From an uncultured Porphyromonadaceae bacterium (GTDB lineage: Bacteria; Bacteroidota; Bacteroidia; Bacteroidales; Muribaculaceae): a stretch of 5,124 bases of DNA. The notes below the pieces were generated by a model. It worked only from the letters and a program-made list of their open reading frames with translations. It did no database searches and was not told where the DNA came from. The stretch's first letter is position 1. Each line of letters begins with the position of its first letter. The position numbers and the translations under genes were made by a program. Shown here piece by piece: positions 1 to 5,124 of the stretch. The stretch covers positions 1 through 5,124 of the forward strand of contig CAMWUZ010000145.1 in NCBI GenBank assembly GCA_947177595.1. Reading direction: 5' to 3'.

Positions 1-1294
1 ATTTTACAGCATCCGCTACCTCCTGCATCATCTTGCGATCGATATCCTCAAGCTCACCTTTCTCCGGAAGAACTCCGTTAAAGAATTTGTGAGTGAGTAC
101 AATAGCGCGGTTTACAAAGTTGCCGAGCACAGCAACAAGCTCATTATTGTTTCTTGCCTGAAAGTCACTCCAGGTGAAGTCGTTGTCCTTGGTTTCCGGT
201 GCGTTTGCTGTGAGTACATAGCGCAGGGTGTCCTGCTTACCGGGGAAATCACGCAGATATTCGTGGAGCCATACCGCCCAGTTGCGTGAAGTGGAGATTT
301 TATCGCCTTCGAGATTCAGAAATTCGTTTGCCGGTACATTGTCAGGCAACTGGAAATTATCGCCGTAAGCCATCAGCATGGCGGGGAAAACGATGCAATG
401 GAAAACAATGTTGTCCTTGCCTATAAAGTGAATGAGGCGGGTATCATCACTTTTCCACCATTTTTCCCACGAGTCGGGAAGCAGTTCTTTTGTGTTTGAA
501 ATGTATCCTATCGGAGCGTCAAACCACACATAGAGCACTTTGCCTTCGGCTCCCTCAACAGGCACCGGCACACCCCATTTGAGGTCGCGGCTTACCGCTC
601 TGGGCTGAAGCCCCATATCGATCCATGACTTGCACTGACCGTAAACATTGCTCTTCCACTCCTTATGTCCTTCAAGAATCCATTTGCTCAGAGCTTCCTC
701 GTATTTGTTGAGCGGCAGATACCAGTGAGTGGTTTCCTTCCAGCTCACGGGAGCGGATGTGAGGCGTGAATGTGGGTCGATGAGGTCGGTAACGCTCAGT
801 GAAGTACCGCAGCTTTCACACTGGTCGCCGTATGCCTCTTTGCCGCAATGGGGGCAAGTTCCGGCAACATAACGGTCGGCGAGAAATTCTCCCGCTTCGG
901 CATCGTAGGGTTGCTCCGATGTCTTCACCTCGAAGCATCCGTTGTCATACAGGCGTTTGAAAAACTCAGATGCTGTATCGTGGTGAATGTCTGAGGTGGT
1001 TCGTGAATAAATATCGAAACTGATACCGAGCTCAGCCATGGAGTCCTTGATTATAGTGTGGTATCTGTCAACGATATCCTGAGGAGTCACACCCTCTTCG
1101 CGTGCTTTGATTGTGATGGGCACGCCATGCTCGTCGCTACCGCCTATCATTATCACTTCCTCGCCTTTGAGACGCAGGTAGCGGGCGTATATGTCGGCGG
1201 GTACATATACTCCTGCGAGATGACCGATGTGTACCGGACCGTTTGCGTAGGGTAATGCGGTGGTTATGAGGGTGCGGTTGAATTTCTTATCCAT
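1..1294 (-). CDS. metG: Methionyl-tRNA synthetase, N-terminal 431 residues (3' end cut by window)
   Basis: This enzyme charges tRNA-Met with methionine using ATP in the cytoplasm. The visible part covers the class I catalytic core. The HIGH motif is at residues 22-25 in the context LPYANGPVHIGHL, and GSDEHG follows at 52-57. A zinc knuckle of the CxxC-x8-CxxC type is formed by C147, C150, C159 and C162. The KMSKS loop is present as KISTS at 332-336. After the ETKDNDFTW segment, the chain enters the helical anticodon-binding domain (NNNELVAVLGNFVNRA) and is cut at the window edge. Bacteroidales MetG is usually near 680 residues, so about a third is missing, including any C-terminal tRNA-binding domain. 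The start ATG (MDKKFNRTLIT) sits just ahead of the conserved core and about 22-24 nt downstream of the predicted transcription start. It is the last gene of a minus-strand run, 54 nt after the acyltransferase gene. Identification is secure. Confidence 0.97.
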   Translation of the reverse strand, partial: MDKKFNRTLITTALPYANGPVHIGHLAGVYVPADIYARYLRLKGEEVIMIGGSDEHGVPITIKAREEGVTPQDIVDRYHTIIKDSMAELGISFDIYSRTTSDIHHDTASEFFKRLYDNGCFEVKTSEQPYDAEAGEFLADRYVAGTCPHCGKEAYGDQCESCGTSLSVTDLIDPHSRLTSAPVSWKETTHWYLPLNKYEEALSKWILEGHKEWKSNVYGQCKSWIDMGLQPRAVSRDLKWGVPVPVEGAEGKVLYVWFDAPIGYISNTKELLPDSWEKWWKSDDTRLIHFIGKDNIVFHCIVFPAMLMAYGDNFQLPDNVPANEFLNLEGDKISTSRNWAVWLHEYLRDFPGKQDTLRYVLTANAPETKDNDFTWSDFQARNNNELVAVLGNFVNRAIVLTHKFFNGVLPEKGELEDIDRKMMQEVADAVK

Positions 1295-1322
1295 AGCTGT
1301 GTAAAATTTCTTTATGAGACTA

Positions 1323-1353
1323 CAAAGGTACTCATTTATATTGCAAAATCAAA
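1323..1353 (-). promoter_or_regulatory. Predicted Bacteroidota-type promoter for metG
   Basis: Read on the minus strand, TTTG (1353-1350) is followed by a 19-nt spacer and TACCTTTG (1330-1323). This matches the Bacteroides primary sigma consensus TTTG-N19-TAnnTTTG at every defined position. The -33 TTTG lies inside the last codon and stop (CTT TGA) of the preceding acyltransferase gene. Transcription would begin near 1316-1318, giving a leader of about 22-24 nt without a clear Shine-Dalgarno, which is normal for the phylum. No terminator-like hairpin lies in the gap, so read-through from upstream is also possible. The site is inferred from the motif only. Confidence 0.7.
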
Positions 1354-2287
1354 GATTAATACGGTAGGCTGGAAATGCCACACCACGACCACCCAATCCG
1401 CTTTTGAACAGCAGCAGACCGGTATTCAGAGCATTGGTGTGCGGCTCGTTCGAGCCCCCCATGTCGATGAAGTCGAAGCGCCCGGTGCAACGGCTTATAA
1501 GTTCCGACATAAGAAGGGTGAGAGCCTTGATGCGCCGCCCGTATTCAGTGGAAGCCATGTACTGCACTCGTATAACCTGGTCACAGAGATAGAGCACAGC
1601 GCCTGCAACCGGTATTTCTCCGTTTTTCGCGACTATAAGCCGGATGTTTTCAGGAAAGGTTTCGGCAAGGAGTGTGATTTCATAGGCGGTGTGAACCGGA
1701 TGCGCGTTATGCCTGGTGGCAAGGCGCTCTTCAAGCATTTTCCAGAATGAATGGAAATCAGCCGACCCATGAATGGTTATTCCGGCTGATGCTGCGAGCC
1801 TGATTGCCTGACGGGTACTTTCGTTCATCGGGGCGGGATTGCGGAGGTCTATAACAGAGGAGAGTACACAGTCGGTTTGAACGGCACCGTGACGGAACAG
1901 CGCGTAAATATCCTCTTCGTCAGGTGTTTTTGAATATATGTACGGTAGCGGTTTGTAGTCGAGCCTGGTGATTCCGAGGTCTCTTATGAATTCCAGCGAA
2001 CTGTCAAAAACCTCAACCATAGTAGATCCGTAAAAGTGGCGGACCGGAGCAATCCATCCACCATAGGTGAGTCCGCGGTGACTGCTCAAGCAATCATTCT
2101 GTGTCTCGGCTGGCAGCAACGCTATTAATTTGCCGCGATGGTTGTACGCCATTAATGAGCAGTCGGTGAAGCGGTCGGCATGATAGTCCATGTAGCCGCG
2201 CCTGAACAAAAAGGTTCCGCAGCGGCTACGATTTACAAAATCGTCCCACTCACAGGCATCTGCAGGGGTATAACGCCTGATCACCAT
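1349..2287 (-). CDS. FemAB/BioF2-like GNAT-fold acyltransferase, substrate unknown
   Basis: This 312-residue cytoplasmic protein has no signal peptide or membrane segment. It resembles the GNAT-superfamily proteins annotated in Bacteroidota as Acetyltransf_6/FemAB-like, which have two tandem GNAT folds. The N-terminal half includes RRYTPADACEWDDFV (4-18) and SHRGLTYGGWIAP (69-81), both typical of the group. The C-terminal half has the core pattern VAGAVLYLCDQVIRVQYMAS (227-246), where VAGA followed by paired strands matches the cofactor-binding side of the fold. It is followed by DFIDMGGSNEPHTNALNTGL (272-291) and FKSGLGGRGVAFP (294-306), the usual family ending. Relatives transfer amino acids or acyl groups to cell-wall or polysaccharide precursors, but nothing here fixes the acceptor. 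The gene starts 3 nt after the dehydrogenase stop, so the two are probably co-transcribed and translationally linked. The start is supported by that spacing and by the immediate MVIRRYTPAD opening of the domain. Confidence 0.8.
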   Translation of the reverse strand: MVIRRYTPADACEWDDFVNRSRCGTFLFRRGYMDYHADRFTDCSLMAYNHRGKLIALLPAETQNDCLSSHRGLTYGGWIAPVRHFYGSTMVEVFDSSLEFIRDLGITRLDYKPLPYIYSKTPDEEDIYALFRHGAVQTDCVLSSVIDLRNPAPMNESTRQAIRLAASAGITIHGSADFHSFWKMLEERLATRHNAHPVHTAYEITLLAETFPENIRLIVAKNGEIPVAGAVLYLCDQVIRVQYMASTEYGRRIKALTLLMSELISRCTGRFDFIDMGGSNEPHTNALNTGLLLFKSGLGGRGVAFPAYRINL

Positions 2288-2290
2288 ATA

Positions 2291-3460
2291 TTATAATGCC
2301 AGGCGATAGATTTCTTTGGTGTCTTTTGCGCGAAGCGGTATATATCCGCCTATAATCTCACCTTTGTTTATGTGGAGGCGTCTCACCATCTCGTCGATAT
2401 CCGGTTCCGGCACACCAAGTTCGGCAAATGTAACGGGGAGACCTATGCTACCGAAAAATCCTTTGAGGCATTCAATACCTTCCAGTGCTGCAGCCTCGTC
2501 CTTAGTTTCTTTCACGTCAAATATCCGGCGGGCATACTGAGCAATCTTACCCGGCTTGCGCTGCGCCATGAAAGTCATCCACGCCGGGAAGATAACTGCG
2601 AGTCCCGCGCCATGAGTCACATTATACATTGCGCTGATTTCATGCTCGATAGCATGACTTGCCCAGTCCTCTTTTCTGCCGGTACCGCAGATGCCGTTGT
2701 GGGCAAGAGTGCCGCTCCACATGATATTGGCTCTCGCCTGATAGTCATCGGGCTTTGCCATCACTTTTGGAGCTTCCTCAATAATTGCCTTGAGCACACC
2801 CTCACTCACGCGATCTGTAATTTCAACATTTTCAGTTGGTGTGAAATAGCGTTCCATGATATGCGCCATCATATCGGCGATGCCGCTTGCTGTCTGATAT
2901 GGAGGGAGAGTGAAAGTCAGCTCCGGATTCATTATAGCGAATTTGGGACGTAGAACAAAGTCGGTGCGAAGCGAAATCTTTATTTTTTCAGCCTCCAATG
3001 TGATAACAGAGTTGCCGCTTCCTTCGCTGCCAGCCGCAGGAATTGTCAGCACAACTCCGACGGGTAGGGCTTGTGCCGCAACAGCCTTGCCGCTGTAGAA
3101 GTCCCAGAAATCACCGGAATAGGGAACTCCGAGGGCTATGGCTTTCGCGGTGTCTATCACAGAACCGCCACCAACGGCGATAATGGTATCGATATTATTG
3201 TCACGGCATATTCCGATACCTTCCCTTACCGGACCGTCAACAGGATTAGGGGAAATGCCACCGAGGCAGCTCACCTCTATGGACTGAGCTTTCAGGGAGT
3301 CGCAGACACGGTCAAGAAGTCCGGAGCGCACAGCAGATCCGCCGCCATATACCACCAATACTTTTTTTGCACCTATAGCGGCGGCTTCGTTACCTATCTG
3401 ACTCTCCGTGCCTTTTCCGAAGACATATCTTGTGGGTGAGCAATATGTGAAATTCTCCAT
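2291..3460 (-). CDS. Iron-containing alcohol/aldehyde dehydrogenase, YqhD/butanol dehydrogenase type
   Basis: This 389-residue cytoplasmic oxidoreductase is predicted to interconvert aldehydes and alcohols with NAD(P)H; YqhD relatives mainly reduce short-chain aldehydes. The nucleotide-binding half has YGGGS (38-42) and GGGSVID (97-103). The metal site in the helical half is complete: D196 and H200 in IADMMAH, then H269 and H283 in DWASHAIEHEISAMYNVTH. Their 4- and 14-residue spacings equal those of E. coli YqhD (D194, H198, H267, H281). The length also matches YqhD (387). I chose the ATG at 3460 (MENFTYCSPTRYVFG), because the family normally begins here. An in-frame extension upstream to 3532 adds 24 residues with no family similarity and would run across the predicted promoter. 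The gene heads a minus-strand operon with the acyltransferase and is divergent from the DUF1573 pair. The physiological substrate and NADH/NADPH preference cannot be read from the sequence. Confidence 0.93.
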   Translation of the reverse strand: MENFTYCSPTRYVFGKGTESQIGNEAAAIGAKKVLVVYGGGSAVRSGLLDRVCDSLKAQSIEVSCLGGISPNPVDGPVREGIGICRDNNIDTIIAVGGGSVIDTAKAIALGVPYSGDFWDFYSGKAVAAQALPVGVVLTIPAAGSEGSGNSVITLEAEKIKISLRTDFVLRPKFAIMNPELTFTLPPYQTASGIADMMAHIMERYFTPTENVEITDRVSEGVLKAIIEEAPKVMAKPDDYQARANIMWSGTLAHNGICGTGRKEDWASHAIEHEISAMYNVTHGAGLAVIFPAWMTFMAQRKPGKIAQYARRIFDVKETKDEAAALEGIECLKGFFGSIGLPVTFAELGVPEPDIDEMVRRLHINKGEIIGGYIPLRAKDTKEIYRLAL

Positions 3461-3489
3461 AATCTTTGATTTTAGCTTGTAATACACCA

Positions 3490-3520
3490 CAAAAATAATA
3501 TTTGGAGCTGAACCGACCAA
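3490..3520 (-). promoter_or_regulatory. Predicted promoter for the dehydrogenase-acyltransferase operon
   Basis: On the minus strand, TTGG (3520-3517, three of four bases of the -33 TTTG consensus) is followed by 19 nt and TATTTTTG (3497-3490), a full match to TAnnTTTG. The start of transcription would be near 3483-3485, about 23-25 nt before the ATG at 3460. This agrees with the chosen start and argues against the longer in-frame extension. The call rests on the motif only. Confidence 0.6.
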
Positions 3521-3529
3521 GTCTTTTCG

Positions 3530-3565
3530 CACCTCTTATTCGCATGAGGCGGCGTGTATAAGGTG
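3530..3565. repeat. Imperfect inverted repeat between divergent promoters
   Basis: CACC (3530-3533) pairs with GGTG (3562-3565) and TTAT (3536-3539) pairs with ATAA (3558-3561), with a 2-nt bulge on the left. Inside, CGC (3541-3543) can pair with GCG (3552-3554), with small bulges. The repeat lies upstream of both predicted -33 elements. It could be an operator for a dimeric regulator, but it is short and interrupted, so it may also be chance. Confidence 0.3.
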
Positions 3566-3584
3566 TTGACGTTACATATAATCG

Positions 3585-3616
3585 TGTGGCTATTTCAAAC
3601 AAAATTTGTAACTTTG
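3585..3616 (+). promoter_or_regulatory. Predicted promoter for the DUF1573 gene pair
   Basis: TAACTTTG (3609-3616) is a full match to the Bacteroidota -7 consensus TAnnTTTG. TGTG (3585-3588), 20 nt upstream, matches three of four bases of the -33 TTTG. Transcription would start near 3622, about 20 nt before the ATG at 3642. The leader is AT-rich with no Shine-Dalgarno. The -33 element is the weak part of this call. Confidence 0.58.
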
Positions 3617-3641
3617 ACTCGCAACTTGTTGTTTGAATATT

Positions 3642-4028
3642 ATGAAAAAGTTAATGAAAATATTAGCGATTGTGGCTCTGATTCTGGTGCCTGTCGCATT
3701 GCAGGCGGGTGAGCCTACTGTCGTGTTTAAATCGGTGAGCCACGATTTCGGAAATATCAAATCAACCGGCGGAAGCGTGAGTTGCGAGTATGAGTTTACC
3801 AACACCGGCGATACTCCTTTGGTAATCGTGTCAGTGACAAACGGGGGCTGCGGCTGCACTACACCCTCTTTTCCCAAAGCACCTATCGCCCCGGGCAAGA
3901 GCGGAGTTGTTAAAATCACTTTCAATCCGGTAGGTAGAAAAGGGGAATTCAACCGTGAAGTGAAGGTGCGCACAACCGGTACTCCCAAGCGGATAGGTCT
4001 TAAATTCAAAGGTGTCGTAATACCATGA
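3642..4028 (+). CDS. Exported single-domain DUF1573 protein
   Basis: This protein has 128 residues and its molecular function is unknown. It opens with a signal peptide: lysines at 2, 3 and 6, a hydrophobic core at about 8-20, and a likely cleavage after VALQA (about residue 22). It should therefore leave the cytoplasm; there is no lipobox cysteine. The rest is one DUF1573 domain, an Ig-like beta sandwich related to ASH/HYDIN modules. Landmarks are HDFG (34-37), NTGD (54-57), GGCGCTTPSFPKAPIAPGKS (68-87) and FNPVGRKGEFNREVKV (94-109). Cysteines are C48, C70 and C72. I chose the ATG at 3642 over an in-frame TTG at 3633, because it gives a standard signal peptide and fits the leader length. Its TGA overlaps the ATG of the next gene as ATGA, indicating a translationally coupled operon of two paralogues. 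Confidence 0.9.
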   Translation: MKKLMKILAIVALILVPVALQAGEPTVVFKSVSHDFGNIKSTGGSVSCEYEFTNTGDTPLVIVSVTNGGCGCTTPSFPKAPIAPGKSGVVKITFNPVGRKGEFNREVKVRTTGTPKRIGLKFKGVVIP

Positions 4029-5095
4029 AGCGGCTGATTCTTTCGCTCGTTGTAGTGTTAGGAGTCCTCACAGTATCCGCGCAAGGATTCGTGTGGCTTG
4101 ACACGGTGCATGATTTCGGATCTTTCAGCGAGGATATAGGACTTGCCCGTTGTACTTTTCGGGCAGTCAATACTTCAGACCAACCCATAGCTGTTGTAAG
4201 TGCCCGTGCCAATTGCGGTTGCACTCATCCCGAGTATCCCAAAGGAGCCATTCAGCCTGGCGATACCCTGACAGTCTCGGTTGCATACGATGCAAAAGGT
4301 CGCCCCGGACGGTTTGAAAAGAAAGTGTATGTTGATACCGGCGACGGTATCTTGACTACTCTGAGGGTTAAGGGAACGGTTATCGGTGCTCCGTCCTCTC
4401 TGTCCGGTCGCTATCCGGTTGATGCCGGCAAAGCGCGGCTGTCAGGTACTGTGCTTCCTTTTGGTGAAACCTTAAAGGGTCGTGTTGCCCAGGGAGTTTT
4501 AAAGGGATATAATGGAACCACGGAAACCATAACTCCTTCGGTTACAGGAGTGCCGGAGTATATAGATGTGATTATACGTCCGGAGAAAGTGCCGCCGGGT
4601 GAACAGTTTGTTGTGTCTGCAACAGTGACCACCGACCGATGCAAGCATTGGGGATTTGTGACTGATTCTCTGTTTGTTGTGCCGGATACGGGCAGCGACA
4701 TCAAAGTGCCTGTTTCCACGATAGTTATCATCCGGGAGGATTTTTCGCGCCTCACTCCCGGAGAACGTGCAAAGGCTCCTCATGCCACAATCGATGAGAA
4801 TTTGCTGGATTTCGGCTCATTTGAGCGTATGGATTCCAATAAAACGCTAAAATTCAACATCTCCAATACCGGTGAAAATCCGCTCATTATCCGCGAGGTC
4901 TCTACTCCTGATAAATCACTTACCGTCAAGGTGAAGGATTCAAAGGTGAAGAAAAATAAAGCGGCAAGCGTGGAGGTGACTTTTGACCCGGAAGCTCTTG
5001 GAAACGCAGAGTTGCTGAATGCAAGAATAACCGTTATCACCAATGATCCCGATAAACCTGTGCAGATGGTCAGGGTTGTCGGTGAACCGCAATAA
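4025..5095 (+). CDS. Exported multi-domain DUF1573 protein with three Ig-like modules
   Basis: This 356-residue paralogue of the preceding protein is also of unknown function. The signal peptide covers about 1-19, with likely cleavage at VSA/QG. Module 1 (about 24-119) is a clear DUF1573 domain: HDFG (29-32), NTSD (49-52), NCGCTHPEYPKGAIQPGD (63-80) and GRPGRFEKKVYV (92-103). Module 3 (about 253-354) looks like a second DUF1573/ASH-type domain: LDFG (261-264), NTGENPL (281-287), VTFDPEALG (318-326) and VITNDPDKPV (337-346), but it lacks the CGC motif. The segment between (about 122-245) carries PFGE (145-148), GYNGTTETI (161-169) and PPGEQF (190-195) at the matching places and may be a diverged middle copy. 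The FG pairs at 31, 146 and 263 are 115 and 117 residues apart. Cysteines are C43, C64, C66 and C206. Translation probably depends on ribosomes finishing the upstream gene, since the start lies within its stop. Confidence 0.9.
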   Translation: MKRLILSLVVVLGVLTVSAQGFVWLDTVHDFGSFSEDIGLARCTFRAVNTSDQPIAVVSARANCGCTHPEYPKGAIQPGDTLTVSVAYDAKGRPGRFEKKVYVDTGDGILTTLRVKGTVIGAPSSLSGRYPVDAGKARLSGTVLPFGETLKGRVAQGVLKGYNGTTETITPSVTGVPEYIDVIIRPEKVPPGEQFVVSATVTTDRCKHWGFVTDSLFVVPDTGSDIKVPVSTIVIIREDFSRLTPGERAKAPHATIDENLLDFGSFERMDSNKTLKFNISNTGENPLIIREVSTPDKSLTVKVKDSKVKKNKAASVEVTFDPEALGNAELLNARITVITNDPDKPVQMVRVVGEPQ

Positions 5096-5107
5096 AGAAT
5101 ACTTGCC

Positions 5108-5124
5108 ATGGATATGAATCATGT
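5108..5124 (+). CDS. Possible start of next gene (5 complete codons only)
   Basis: An ATG at 5108 lies 12 nt after the preceding stop and stays open to the window edge (MDMNH...). The close spacing on the same strand would suit a third gene of the DUF1573 operon. Five codons are too few to identify a product or to show that the reading frame is real; a second in-frame ATG at 5114 is an equally possible start. Confidence 0.25.

Larger units (their letters stand above)
3461..3641. other. Divergent intergenic region
   Basis: This is 181 bp between the dehydrogenase start (minus strand) and the first DUF1573 start (plus strand). It holds one Bacteroidota-type promoter for each direction near its two ends, with an imperfect inverted repeat between them. 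I see no additional gene in it. Confidence 0.85.

Noticed and set aside
1295..1348. Possible terminator between the acyltransferase gene and metG
   Set aside because: No GC-rich hairpin followed by a T-run is visible on the minus strand; the gap is explained by the promoter.
1439..1750. 103-residue plus-strand open frame inside the acyltransferase gene
   Set aside because: It is a shadow of the acyltransferase gene; its protein shows no domain, and no promoter-like site precedes it.
2372..2953. 193-residue open frame on the plus strand, opposite the dehydrogenase gene
   Set aside because: It lies wholly inside a gene with complete catalytic motifs on the other strand, and its translation has no recognisable domain or promoter.
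3461..3532. In-frame N-terminal extension of the dehydrogenase starting at 3532
   Set aside because: It adds 24 residues with no family similarity and would place the start codon upstream of the predicted -33/-7 elements.
3599..3609. Small palindrome ACAAA-A-TTTGT overlapping the first base of the plus-strand -7 box
   Set aside because: It is only 5 bp per arm in AT-rich DNA, so chance is likely; not called as an operator.
3633..3641. TTG start three codons upstream of the first DUF1573 ATG
   Set aside because: The ATG at 3642 gives a normal signal peptide; TTG would add only MNI and is a less used start.
3590..4009. 139-residue minus-strand open frame opposite the first DUF1573 gene
   Set aside because: It is antisense to a well-supported coding region, with low-complexity-like composition and no family resemblance.

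Overview
The window looks like ordinary chromosome from a member of the Bacteroidota, probably order Bacteroidales. The evidence is three promoter-like sites matching the phylum's TTTG / TAnnTTTG consensus, leaders of about 20-25 nt without a clear Shine-Dalgarno, a methionyl-tRNA synthetase with a KISTS signature, and two exported DUF1573 proteins, a family abundant in this phylum. Family or genus cannot be fixed from the sequence alone.

Layout: the left two thirds (1-3460) lies on the minus strand. Read in transcription order it holds an iron-dependent alcohol/aldehyde dehydrogenase of the YqhD/butanol-dehydrogenase type (3460-2291), a FemAB/BioF2-like GNAT acyltransferase starting 3 nt after it (2287-1349), and metG (from 1294, running off the left edge). 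The first two genes look like one operon. metG can be co-transcribed but also appears to have its own promoter in the 54-nt gap, with its -33 element overlapping the acyltransferase stop codon. A 181-bp intergenic region (3461-3641) carries two divergent promoters and an imperfect inverted repeat between them. The right third is on the plus strand: two exported, paralogous DUF1573 proteins (3642-4028 and 4025-5095) joined by an ATGA stop/start overlap. A possible next start codon lies at 5108, just inside the right edge.

How the genes relate: metG is a core translation gene. The dehydrogenase probably reduces small aldehydes with NAD(P)H in the cytoplasm. The acyltransferase substrate is unknown. 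The DUF1573 pair is predicted to act outside the cytoplasm as Ig-like (ASH/HYDIN-type) beta-sandwich proteins of unknown function. No mobile element, CRISPR array, tRNA or rRNA was seen. I see no convincing undescribed system; the most interesting part is the DUF1573 pair, with its conserved cysteines and the three-module build of the longer protein.
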